Position numbers and translations under genes: made by a program
Source: Arthrobacter sp. FW305-BF8
Lineage (GTDB): Bacteria; Actinomycetota; Actinomycetes; Actinomycetales; Micrococcaceae
Assembly (NCBI RefSeq): GCF_021789315.1
Contig: NZ_CP084561.1
Span: forward strand, 2,976,001-3,040,000
Length of the DNA stretch: 64,000 nt
Direction: 5' to 3'
The notes under the pieces: model-generated
What the model was told of the DNA's origin: nothing
Seen by the model: the letters and a program-made list of their open reading frames with translations, nothing else
The model's database searches: none
Part shown: positions 51,490-59,833 of the stretch, piece by piece
Numbering within the stretch: position 1 is the stretch's first letter
Layout: the number at the start of each line of letters is the position of its first letter

Positions 51490-52815
51490 CTACTTCGCCG
51501 GTGAAATGTCGAAGTCGGCGCCGAGCCCGGCCAGCTTCTCGGTGAACCGCTCGTAGCCGCGGTTGATGATGTCGATTCCGGTCACGCGGGAAGTTCCCGT
51601 GGCGGCCAGGGCGGCGATCAGGTGGCTGAAGCCGCCGCGGAGGTCAGGTACGTCGATGTCGGTTCCCTTGAGCTGGGTGGGGCCGGAGATGACGGCGGAA
51701 TGCAGGAAGTTCCGCTGTCCGAAGCGGCACGGCACGCTGCCCAGGCATTCCCGGTGCACCTGGATGCTGGCGCCCATGCGGATGAGTGCCTCGGTGAAGC
51801 CGAAGCGGTTCTCGTAGACGGTCTCGTGCACGATGGACACGCCTTCGGCCTGGGTCAGGGCTACGACGAGGGGCTGCTGCCAGTCGGTCATGAATCCGGG
51901 GTGGACGTCCGTTTCGAGGACGAGGGGACTGAGCTTGCCGCCGCGGTGGTAGAAGCGGATGCCGTCCTCGCCGATGTCCATGCCGCCGCCCACCTTGCGG
52001 AAGGTGTTCAGGAAGGTCATCATGTCCCGCTGGGAGGCGCCTTCAACGAAGATGTCGCCGCGCGTCACCAGCGCCGCGGACGCCCAGGAGGCCGACTCGT
52101 TGCGGTCCGACAGCGCGCGGTGGTTGTAGCCGCCCAACTCGCGGACACCCTCGATCCGGATGGTGCGGTCCGTCTGGACGCTGATGATGGCGCCCATCTT
52201 CTGCAGCACGGCGATGAGGTCAACAATTTCCGGCTCGGTGGCGGCACCGGAGAGTTCGGTGATGCCTTCGGCGCGCGTGGCACTCAGGAGAACCTGCTCC
52301 GTGGCGCCGACGGAGGGGTACGGCAGGGAAATCTTGGCCCCGCGCAGGCCCTTGGGCGCCGAAATGTGTATGCCGCCCGGACGCTTTTCGACGACGGCGC
52401 CAAACTGCCGCAGCACGTTCAGGTGGTAGTCGATGGGCCGGTCCCCGATCTTGCAGCCGCCCAGGTCCGGGATGAAGGCCTCGCCGACCGCGTGGATCAG
52501 GGGACCGCACAGCAGGATGGGGATCCGGGAGTCGCCGGCGTGGGCGTCTATGGCCGTGCTCGGCGCAGTCTTGGCACCCTTGGGATCCAGGGTCAGGTCA
52601 CCGGTGACGGGATCCTTGTCGACGGTCACGCCGTGGAGCTGGAGCAGGCTGGTGACTACCTCGACGTCCTTGATTTCCGGAACGTTCCGCAGCACGGAAG
52701 GCTCGTTGCCCAGCAGCGCGGCCACCATGGCCTTGGGCACAAGGTTCTTGGCACCGCGGACGGTGACACGGCCAGTTAGCGGGACGCCTCCGCGGATTGT
52801 CAGAACACTACTCAT
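51490..52815 (-). CDS. murA: UDP-N-acetylglucosamine 1-carboxyvinyltransferase family
   Basis: MurA transfers enolpyruvate to UDP-GlcNAc, the first committed peptidoglycan step. The 441-residue protein has VRGAKNLVPK (substrate Lys23-Asn24) and the active-site loop LGGCKIGDRPIDYHL with Cys121. The cysteine, the fosfomycin target, is kept; mycobacteria have Asp here. GAGG lies 10 bases before the ATG. Upstream neighbour leuD is separated by a terminator. Confidence 0.93.
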   Translation of the reverse strand: MSSVLTIRGGVPLTGRVTVRGAKNLVPKAMVAALLGNEPSVLRNVPEIKDVEVVTSLLQLHGVTVDKDPVTGDLTLDPKGAKTAPSTAIDAHAGDSRIPILLCGPLIHAVGEAFIPDLGGCKIGDRPIDYHLNVLRQFGAVVEKRPGGIHISAPKGLRGAKISLPYPSVGATEQVLLSATRAEGITELSGAATEPEIVDLIAVLQKMGAIISVQTDRTIRIEGVRELGGYNHRALSDRNESASWASAALVTRGDIFVEGASQRDMMTFLNTFRKVGGGMDIGEDGIRFYHRGGKLSPLVLETDVHPGFMTDWQQPLVVALTQAEGVSIVHETVYENRFGFTEALIRMGASIQVHRECLGSVPCRFGQRNFLHSAVISGPTQLKGTDIDVPDLRGGFSHLIAALAATGTSRVTGIDIINRGYERFTEKLAGLGADFDISPAK

Positions 52816-52946
52816 TTACCGGTTTCCTCACGACTACTCGCCCCCAAATCCTTACAAAGGCACCAGCTAAGCATATGAGCTCGCGTTACCGAACCGAAAT
52901 ACTGACGCGGGCGCGTGGGCTCCCAGGGCCGCACCGGGGGCAGCGG

Positions 52947-52982
52947 AAAGGCCCGCCGCGGCTATGCACGGCGGGCCTTTTT
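52947..52982 (-). terminator. Terminator after leuD
   Basis: AAAGGCCCGCCG pairs with CGGCGGGCCTTT across ten bases. On the plus strand it is followed by TT, making TTTTT; on the minus strand only three Ts close the stem. It separates leuCD from murA. Confidence 0.65.
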
Positions 52983-52998
52983 GGCGATGTTTATGCGG

Positions 52999-53601
52999 TC
53001 AGGAAGTCCTGGCCGGGAGTGTAAGCGGCTTGAAGGACGGCCGGGTGGCTTCGTAGGCCGTAATGTCCTCCTCGTGCTGCAGGGTCAGTCCGATGTCGTC
53101 GAGGCCCTCGAGCAGGCGCCAGCGCGTGTAGTCGTCGATCTCGAACGGCGCAACCACGCTGCCGCAGGTGACGGTCTTGGAGGCGAGGTCAACGGTCACC
53201 TCGGTTCCCGGTGCGTTCTCGAGGGTCTTCCAGATGAGCTCGATGTCATCCTGGGCAACCTGGGCGGCGAGGAGTCCCTGCTTGCCGGAGTTGCCGCGGA
53301 AGATGTCCGCGAAGCGCGAGGACAGCACAGCTTTGAAGCCATAGTCCTTGAGCGCCCAGACGGCGTGCTCCCGGGAGGACCCGGTGCCGAAGTCCGGCCC
53401 GGCCACCAGCACGGAGCCGGCGTTGAACGGTTCCTGGTTCAGGATGAACGCCGGGTCCTTGCGCCAGGCCGCGAACAGCGCATCCTCGAAGCCGGTGCGG
53501 GTGATGCGCTTGAGGTAGACGGCGGGGATGATCTGGTCCGTGTCGACGTTGCTCTGGCGCAGCGGGACGCCGATACCGGTGTGGGTGGTGAACTTTTCCA
53601 T
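52999..53601 (-). CDS. leuD: 3-isopropylmalate dehydratase small subunit
   Basis: LeuD is the small subunit of the enzyme isomerising 2- to 3-isopropylmalate in leucine synthesis. The 200-residue protein has the signature NVDTDQIIPAVYLKR and the substrate loop GPDFGTGSSREHAVWAL. It lies nine bases after leuC and is co-transcribed with it. Confidence 0.96.
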   Translation of the reverse strand: MEKFTTHTGIGVPLRQSNVDTDQIIPAVYLKRITRTGFEDALFAAWRKDPAFILNQEPFNAGSVLVAGPDFGTGSSREHAVWALKDYGFKAVLSSRFADIFRGNSGKQGLLAAQVAQDDIELIWKTLENAPGTEVTVDLASKTVTCGSVVAPFEIDDYTRWRLLEGLDDIGLTLQHEEDITAYEATRPSFKPLTLPARTS

Positions 53602-53610
53602 GGCGTCTTC

Positions 53611-55065
53611 CTAGGCGGCGTCGGTGGTGAGGGCTGCGGATGCCGGTGCCGGATCGAGGTCCGACGGCGAACTCAGCGTTCCGCGGACGGCCGTGGCGGC
53701 TGCAACCACAGGAGAAACAAGGTGCGTGCGGCCTCCCTTGCCCTGCCGGCCCTCGAAGTTGCGGTTGGAGGTGGAGGCGCACCGCTCCCCCGGCTCCAGC
53801 TGGTCCGGGTTCATGCCCAGGCACATGGAGCAGCCGGCAAAACGCCACTCGGCGCCGAAGTCCTTGAAGACCTTGTCCAGGCCCTCGGCCTCGGCTTCGA
53901 GGCGCACCCGGGCAGAGCCGGGGACCACCAGCATCCGGACTTTCGGGTCCTTCTCGCGGCCGCGGACGATGTCCGCCGCGGCCCGCAGGTCCTCGATGCG
54001 GGAGTTGGTGCAGGAGCCCAGGAAGACGGTGTCCACGCGGATGTCCTTCATGGGCGTTCCGGCCGCCAGGCCCATGTACTGCAGGGCGCGTTCCGCGGCG
54101 GCCTTGGCGTTCTCGTCGCCGAAGTCCTCCGGGGACGGTACCTTTGCCGACAGCGAGACGCCCTGGCCGGGGTTCGTGCCCCAGGTCACGAACGGCTCAA
54201 GGGTGTTGGCGTCCAGGTCAACCTGGACGTCGAAGACGGCGTCGTCGTCCGTGCGCAGCGTGTTCCAGTATTCGACGGCGGCGTCCCACTCGGCGCCCTG
54301 CGGCGCGTGCGGGCGCCCGCTCATGTAGGCGTAAGTCGTCTCATCCGGAGCCACCATGCCGGCGCGCGCGCCTGCTTCGATGGACATGTTGCAGATGGTC
54401 ATCCGCGCGTCCATGGACAGCGCGCGGATGGCCGAGCCACGGTATTCCAGGACATAGCCCTGGCCGCCGCCGGTGCCGATCTTGGCGATGACGGCCAGGA
54501 TAATGTCCTTGGCGGTCACGCCGGGGCGCAGCGTGCCCTCGACATTGATGGCCATGGTCTTGAAGGGCTTGAGGGACAGCGTCTGGGTGGCCATGACGTG
54601 CTCCACCTCGGAGGTGCCGATGCCCATGGCCAGCGCGCCGAACGCGCCGTGGGTGGACGTGTGCGAGTCACCGCACACCACGGTCATGCCGGGCTGGGTC
54701 AGTCCAAGCTGCGGACCTACAACGTGCACGATGCCCTGCTCGGCGTCACCGAGGGAGTGCAGGCGGACACCGAACTCCTCGCAGTTGTTGCGGAGGGTCT
54801 GGATCTGGGTCCGGCTGGTGAGGTCGGCAATCGGCTTGTCGATGTCCAGCGTCGGGGTGTTGTGGTCCTCGGTGGCGATGGTGAGGTCCGGGCGGCGCAG
54901 CTTGCGGCCGGCCAGGCGGAGACCCTCGAAGGCCTGCGGGGAGGTCACCTCATGGACGAGGTGGAGGTCGATGTACAGAAGGTCCGGCTGGGCGTTGGCG
55001 CCTTCGCCGTTGCCTTTGCGCACCACGTGCGCATCCCAGACTTTCTCGGCCAATGTTTTGGCCAT
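53611..55065 (-). CDS. leuC: 3-isopropylmalate dehydratase large subunit
   Basis: LeuC is the aconitase-family subunit carrying the [4Fe-4S] cluster. The 484-residue protein shows cluster cysteines in GSCTNSR and CSMCLG, plus VCGDSHTSTHGAFG. The ATG at 55065 has GGGAG six bases upstream; an ATG two codons earlier abuts the site. Divergent from an IclR regulator that probably controls it. Confidence 0.95.
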   Translation of the reverse strand: MAKTLAEKVWDAHVVRKGNGEGANAQPDLLYIDLHLVHEVTSPQAFEGLRLAGRKLRRPDLTIATEDHNTPTLDIDKPIADLTSRTQIQTLRNNCEEFGVRLHSLGDAEQGIVHVVGPQLGLTQPGMTVVCGDSHTSTHGAFGALAMGIGTSEVEHVMATQTLSLKPFKTMAINVEGTLRPGVTAKDIILAVIAKIGTGGGQGYVLEYRGSAIRALSMDARMTICNMSIEAGARAGMVAPDETTYAYMSGRPHAPQGAEWDAAVEYWNTLRTDDDAVFDVQVDLDANTLEPFVTWGTNPGQGVSLSAKVPSPEDFGDENAKAAAERALQYMGLAAGTPMKDIRVDTVFLGSCTNSRIEDLRAAADIVRGREKDPKVRMLVVPGSARVRLEAEAEGLDKVFKDFGAEWRFAGCSMCLGMNPDQLEPGERCASTSNRNFEGRQGKGGRTHLVSPVVAAATAVRGTLSSPSDLDPAPASAALTTDAA

Positions 55066-55146
55066 GGCCATCTCCCTTCGATGCTGTTTGCTGTTAGGTC
55101 CACTGAAACAGCAGACCCCTGTAATAAGCCAGTCAAATGATTTGCA

Positions 55147-55161
55147 TCTCAGATAATGAGA
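55147..55161. promoter_or_regulatory. Candidate operator between leuC and the IclR regulator
   Basis: TCTCA-GATAA-TGAGA is a perfect 15-bp palindrome in the divergent gap, 16 bases before the regulator start and 82 before leuC. On the minus strand TTGACT (55136-55131), a possible leuC -35, lies ten bases away. Confidence 0.55.
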
Positions 55162-55176
55162 CGGCAATATCAATAC

Positions 55177-55896
55177 ATGGACAATTCTAGTGGAGTCGGC
55201 GTCATTGATAAAGCAGCGCAGGTGCTCGACGCGCTTGAGGCCGGGCCCACCACTCTTGCGCAGCTGGTCGCTGCCACCGGACTGGCGCGGCCCACCGTGC
55301 ACAGGCTCGCGCTGGCACTGGTCCACCACCGCCTCGTCAGCCGGGACATCCAAGGCCGGTTTGTCCTCGGCAGCCGCCTCGTCGAGCTTGCCTCCGCCGC
55401 CGGCGAGGACAGGCTGATTGCCTCCGCGGGGCCGGTTCTCATGCAGCTTCGTGACGCCACCGGCGAAAGCGCCCAGATTTTCCGCCGCCAGGGCGACTGG
55501 CGGGTCTGCGTCGCCTCCGCCGAACGGCCCATCGGCCTGCGCGACACGATCCCCGTCGGAACCCAGCTGTCCATGAAGGCCGGTTCGGCCGCCCAGGTCC
55601 TACTCGCCTGGGAGGACCACGACCGCCTGCTGGAGGGCCTGCAGTCCGCGCGTTTCACGCCCACCGTTCTGGCGGGAGTACGACGGCGGGGCTGGGGCCA
55701 GAGCCTTGGCGAGCGGGAGCCCGGGGTCGCCTCCGTCTCGGCACCCGTGCGGGGACCGTCCGGCAGGGTGATCGCCGCCGTCTCCATCTCCGGCCCGATC
55801 GAGCGCCTCACCCGGCAGCCCGGCCGGCTGCACGCGGAGGTCGTCTGCAACGCCGCCCGCGTCCTGACCGAAGCGCTCCGCAAGAACAACGACTAG
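55177..55896 (+). CDS. IclR-family regulator, NdgR/LtbR type
   Basis: This 239-residue regulator has an N-terminal winged helix-turn-helix (TTLAQLVAATGLARPTVHRLALAL, about 26-50) and a C-terminal IclR effector domain (about 75-235). Divergence from leuCD identifies it as the orthologue of Streptomyces NdgR and Corynebacterium LtbR, which control leucine genes. The ATG at 55177 gives MDNSSGVGVIDKAAQVL; an ATG at 55156 lies within the palindrome. CAATAT precedes the start by six bases, a weak leaderless signal. Confidence 0.9.
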   Translation: MDNSSGVGVIDKAAQVLDALEAGPTTLAQLVAATGLARPTVHRLALALVHHRLVSRDIQGRFVLGSRLVELASAAGEDRLIASAGPVLMQLRDATGESAQIFRRQGDWRVCVASAERPIGLRDTIPVGTQLSMKAGSAAQVLLAWEDHDRLLEGLQSARFTPTVLAGVRRRGWGQSLGEREPGVASVSAPVRGPSGRVIAAVSISGPIERLTRQPGRLHAEVVCNAARVLTEALRKNND

Positions 55897-55909
55897 CCCC
55901 ACGTTCCCC

Positions 55910-55969
55910 AACTAGGTAGCAGCTCGGGGCGTTCTCAGGGCTGAGAACGCCCCGAGCTGCTACCCAGTT
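55910..55969. repeat. Dispersed palindromic repeat, copy 2
   Basis: Arms of 29 bases with one mismatch: the left begins AACTAGGTAGCAGC and ends GCGTTCTCAG, around a two-base centre. It shares the TAGGTAGCAGC and GGGGCGTTC blocks with copy 1 at 32565-32618. It starts 14 bases after the regulator stop and may serve as its terminator. Confidence 0.85.
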
Positions 55970-56019
55970 TCGCTCCTGGACGCCGTCCTGAAAAGTTTCC
56001 TGATCCTGTCCGGATCTGA

Positions 56020-57642
56020 GCTCGAGCGGCCTTAATATTCCGCGTACCTGACGCCACTGGTCTCGACGTCGATCCGTACTTCCGATTGCCGTACGACGAT
56101 GATCTCGACGCCGCGTATCTGGCAGTGCTTCCGAAGGACCCGTTTCCCGAGGCCCTGTTCGCAGACCGTCCTTTTGACGAGGACCTTCCTTTTTGACGAC
56201 GGACCGTACTCAGACGCCGCTGCCGTGGCCTCTACAACAGCGTCGGGCTGGGTTCTCCCGGCAGCCGATCTCACCGCCGACGGTCCCGGGCTGATTAACC
56301 AGATCCGCGGCTAGGAGAACGTCAAGTGCTGGGCGGCCGGGCAACAGGCCAGGCTTTCTGTGACCTACGAGGCCCGGCTCCGCCAGGAATCCACCGACCG
56401 ACCGCCCCTGGCCGCAGAGGAGCTGGGAAAGGACCCCGAAAAAGACCGGGGCAGGGGCGCGGCGGAGCAGATCGCGCTGGCCCGCGGAGAGTCCCCACAC
56501 CGCGGAGGCCGGCTGCTCGGCATGGCCAAGGCTCTGGTCAGCGAGATGCCGCACGCCTTGGGGGCCTTGGATACCGGCCAACTGAATGAAGAGCGCGCCA
56601 TGTTTTTCGTGAAAGAAACAGCCTGTCTGACCGTCGAAGACCGGACTGCCGTCGATGAAGAGTGGGCTGCGGATACGGGGACCTTCACCGGTGTCGGAAC
56701 CCGCGGCGTCATCGCCGCGGTAAAGGCAGCCGCCGCCCGGAGAGACCCGCCCTCGGTCACTCAACGCGCGAGCCACGCCGCCTCGGAATGGTCCGTGAGC
56801 CTGCGCCCGGCACCGGACTGCATGGCCTATTTCACCGCCCTGCTGCCCGCCCACCAAGGTGTCGCCGTGTACACCGCCCTGACCCGGCAAGCCGATGCCG
56901 TTCGCTCCGCCGGCGACCCGCGGACGCTGAACCAGATCAAGGCCGACGAGCTCGTCGAATGCACCACCGGCTCCCCCGGCGGGATCACCGGGATAGACCT
57001 CAACCTCGTCATGACCGACCGCGCCCTCTTCCAAGCGGACAGTGAACCCGCCCGTCTCACCGGCTACGGCATCGTCCCCGCCACTTGGGCCCGGGAACTC
57101 CTCAACCGAGAAGAAGCCCAGGAACGCGCGCCAGAACACCCGCGGACGCAGGGAAGTAACCCTCGCGTTGGCAGCTCAAACGCATCCGACTCCCACGCCG
57201 GCCAGAACGATGCGGTGAAGGAACTGGAGATCTGGCTCCCGCGCCTGTACACCGCGCCGGAAACCGGCGACCTGGTAGCCATGGACTCCCGACGCCGACT
57301 CTTCCCGCCACCACTGCGCCGCTTCATCCAACTCCGCGACGACACCTGCCGGACCCTCTACTGCGACGCCCGATCCGCCACCTTGACCACATCATCCCCT
57401 GGCACGACGACGGCCCAACATCCCTCGCCAATGGTGCCGGGCTCTGCGAAGCGTGCAACCACACGATGGAACTCCCCGGCTGGAAAGCAAAACCGAGGCC
57501 CGGGCCACGGCACACCTTCGAAATCACCACCCCAATCGGGCACACCTACCGGTCAATGGCGCCACCGCTGCCGGGAACCCAATTAACGGAGAATGGAGCC
57601 CGCGAGGCGCCTCAATCGAAGCAGAGCGGCCCGGCGCCGTAA
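56020..57642 (+). pseudogene. DUF222/HNH endonuclease (13E12 family), decayed
   Basis: The remnant carries the DUF222 N-terminal region (DVDPYFRLPYDDD..., GLINQIRG, ENVKCWAAGQQARL), the conserved middle (AEQIALARGESPHRGGRLLG) and a C-terminal HNH domain. Three lesions break it. An extra T in the run at 56190-56194 shifts the frame. TAG at 56312-56314 interrupts INQIRG|ENVKCW. One C is missing near 57369-57371, after CDA. Restoring it gives IRHLDHIIPWHDDGPTSL and LCEACNH, the HNH motif, with stop at 57640-57642. No start codon is evident at the 5' end. The middle frame (56360-57586) stays open but would make a protein without HNH. Confidence 0.85.
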
Positions 57643-57649
57643 CGGGCAG

Positions 57650-57661
57650 TAGTCTGGGCGC
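57650..57661 (+). promoter_or_regulatory. -10 box for a leaderless DUF1697 transcript
   Basis: TAGTCT lies exactly six bases before the ATG; no Shine-Dalgarno sequence. Confidence 0.5.
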
Positions 57662-58213
57662 ATGACCAGCTACGCAGTGTTCCTCCGCGGCATTAACGTG
57701 GGCGGCATCAACATTAGGATGGCGGACCTCAAGGAAGCCCTGAAGTCGGGACCGTTCACCGGTGTGAAGACGCTGCTGGCCAGCGGCAATGTGGTGCTGG
57801 CCAGCGAACTTGAGCCTGCCGCCGTCAAGAAGGAATTCGAGACAGCCCTGCGGAAGGCCTTCGGCTATGACGCCTGGGTGGTGGTGCTGACCTCAGACCG
57901 CGTGTCGGACCTCGTTGCGGCCTGCCGCTATCCGGCAGACGACAAAAGCACGCACACCTATCTCACGCTGGCCTCCGACGCGGCCGCACTGGACGAGCTG
58001 TTCACCGCGGGGGAAGCATTGGATGGCGCCGAGCAGGAGCGGCTGGGTCCCGAGGCCATGGCCTGGCTGGCGCCCGCTGGCGGCACGCTCGAAAGCCCGT
58101 TCAGCAAACTTTCGGCCAAGCCGAAGTACAAGGCCTCCACCACCACCCGAAACCTCCGCACCATGATCAAGGTCCGGGACGCTGCGGCAGCCCTGCAGAC
58201 GGCAGCCGGCTGA
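57662..58213 (+). CDS. DUF1697 family protein
   Basis: This 183-residue cytosolic protein has the family N-terminus YAVFLRGINVGGINIRMADLK and the block TLLASGNVVLAS. Later, YKASTTTRNLRTMIKV is also conserved. Function is unknown; the family is widespread in soil bacteria. It converges on the GTPase pair; only six bases separate the stops and I see no terminator. Confidence 0.85.
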   Translation: MTSYAVFLRGINVGGINIRMADLKEALKSGPFTGVKTLLASGNVVLASELEPAAVKKEFETALRKAFGYDAWVVVLTSDRVSDLVAACRYPADDKSTHTYLTLASDAAALDELFTAGEALDGAEQERLGPEAMAWLAPAGGTLESPFSKLSAKPKYKASTTTRNLRTMIKVRDAAAALQTAAG

Positions 58214-58219
58214 GTAGAA

Positions 58220-59833
58220 CTAGCCGGCTGCGGCCCGCAGCGCCGCGTTGAATGCCTCCAGCCGACGGACCTCCGCCTCCACGGGTTCCACCACAAGCCG
58301 GCCAGCCACCTCTGCCACGGCGGCGTTGAGCCGCTTCCTGGCCCTCGCGCCGCGGCGGCGGGCGACCCCGGCAGAGATGAATCTGGCCGTCACGGCAAGC
58401 AGGATCCCCAGTGCAGCTCCGCCGCCAATCAGCAGGGTGGGGACCGGCCAGCCTTCTACCCTGGGCACCTCCGGAACAGGCAGCTGCAGGTAGCCTAGCC
58501 CCGCCAGTACACCCAGCCAGCCCAGCCCCGCCACGGCCGCGACCAGCGCGAGCCACTGAATCACGTTAAACGCCCCCCACCACCAGGACTTCCGTCCCGC
58601 AGCGAGGTCAGCGCCGGCGATCGCCTGGTCAAGGGCATCAGGCAGCCGGTCCCTTCCCGCCCGGGCCGCCGCGCGGATGGACGCCCGCCAGGGGCCAGGG
58701 GCACCGTCACTGGCGGCGTCAGCAAACTCGCGGACCGCAGCATCGGTCCGCGCGCGCTCGGGAGCCCCGGCGGACGGCAGTGATGTCCGGTTTACCTCCG
58801 CGCTAGCGTTGCGGCGCAGGTTGAGCCGGCGGAGGGGGTCAGACCTGAAACGCACAAGCCACCGCGTCACCGGCCAGCCCGTGCGCCGGGTGGACTCTAT
58901 CCGGTAGGACGCGGACACTGCAGCGGCCACCAGGGGTACGTTGGCCGCCGTCGCCAGTTCGTCACCAAGCCGCGCGACGGTCCCGCCCCTCACGCCCGCG
59001 GCGTCGCCGCGGCCCGCTGCTTCCTCCAGCTGCGCCGCCGCCTTGGTCACATCCGCGGAAAGCCGCAGCGACAGCGCTTCCCGCTGCGATACCACGCGGC
59101 GGATGGCGGCTCTGACGCCGTCTACACCCACTCCGGTCAGCGCGGAGGCCGCCAGGACCTGGACCTTGCCCAGCCCGTCGCGCGCCAAGAGTCCCCGCAG
59201 CGACTCGAGCACGGGCGCGACATCCCCCGCCGGAAGCCTGTCCACCTGGTTGAGGACCACCAGCGTTACGGCGCCGTGTGACGCCAGCGGCGCCAGGAAG
59301 CCGTTGTGGACGGCGTCGTCGGCGTACTTCTGCGGGTCCAGCACCCAGACCAGGACATCCACCATCCCCACCAGGCGCTGCACAATCTCCCGGTTCGCGG
59401 TGCGCGTCGAGTCGAAGTCGGGCAAGTCCAGCAGAATCAGCCCGGCGTCCTCGTCGGCGAACCCGTCCACGGCATCTGCATGGTGGCGGGCCCGGACATC
59501 AAGCCAGTCCAGCAGCGGCTCACTGCCGTCCGCGCCCCACACACTTGCCAAAGGTTCGGACGTCGTGGGCCGCCGCGCCGCCGCCGTCGCGATTTCAGCG
59601 CCGTTCACGGCGTTGAACAGGGTGGATTTTCCACTTCCGGTCGCCCCGAAGAAGCCCACCACCGTATGGTCGGCGGAAAGCGCCCGCCGCGACCTGGCAC
59701 GTTCCAGCACCCCGACGACGTCCTCCAGGGCGGCGCCGGGAAGCACGCCTTCGGCCAGCTCCCGGGCCCTGCCCAAAGCCTCCAGGCGGCCCTGCAGCCG
59801 CGTCTCTTCCTTGGCCCTCCCCCGGCGGTTCAC
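58220..59833 (-). CDS. Membrane-anchored dynamin-like GTPase, second of a coupled pair
   Basis: This 537-residue protein has a complete GTPase domain: G1 GATGSGKST (63-71), G3 DLPDFDS (136-142) and G4 NQVD (195-198). A helical middle follows, then two hydrophobic segments (about 425-460 and 475-500) in a likely hairpin anchor, and a basic/helical C-terminus. The GTG overlaps the stop of the partner gene as GTGA. Layout and pairing resemble bacterial dynamin-like proteins such as Streptomyces DynA/DynB, but homology was judged by eye only. Such proteins are often annotated as ABC transporters because of the P-loop. Confidence 0.75.
   Translation of the reverse strand: MNRRGRAKEETRLQGRLEALGRARELAEGVLPGAALEDVVGVLERARSRRALSADHTVVGFFGATGSGKSTLFNAVNGAEIATAAARRPTTSEPLASVWGADGSEPLLDWLDVRARHHADAVDGFADEDAGLILLDLPDFDSTRTANREIVQRLVGMVDVLVWVLDPQKYADDAVHNGFLAPLASHGAVTLVVLNQVDRLPAGDVAPVLESLRGLLARDGLGKVQVLAASALTGVGVDGVRAAIRRVVSQREALSLRLSADVTKAAAQLEEAAGRGDAAGVRGGTVARLGDELATAANVPLVAAAVSASYRIESTRRTGWPVTRWLVRFRSDPLRRLNLRRNASAEVNRTSLPSAGAPERARTDAAVREFADAASDGAPGPWRASIRAAARAGRDRLPDALDQAIAGADLAAGRKSWWWGAFNVIQWLALVAAVAGLGWLGVLAGLGYLQLPVPEVPRVEGWPVPTLLIGGGAALGILLAVTARFISAGVARRRGARARKRLNAAVAEVAGRLVVEPVEAEVRRLEAFNAALRAAAG

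Noticed and set aside
52915..55140. Long plus-strand open frame opposite leuD-leuC
   Set aside because: Antisense shadow: the minus strand encodes complete LeuC and LeuD.
56360..57586. The open middle frame of the DUF222 locus as a functional gene
   Set aside because: Conserved family sequence continues upstream of the TAG and downstream in another frame after one missing base, so this is a fragment of a broken gene lacking the HNH motif.
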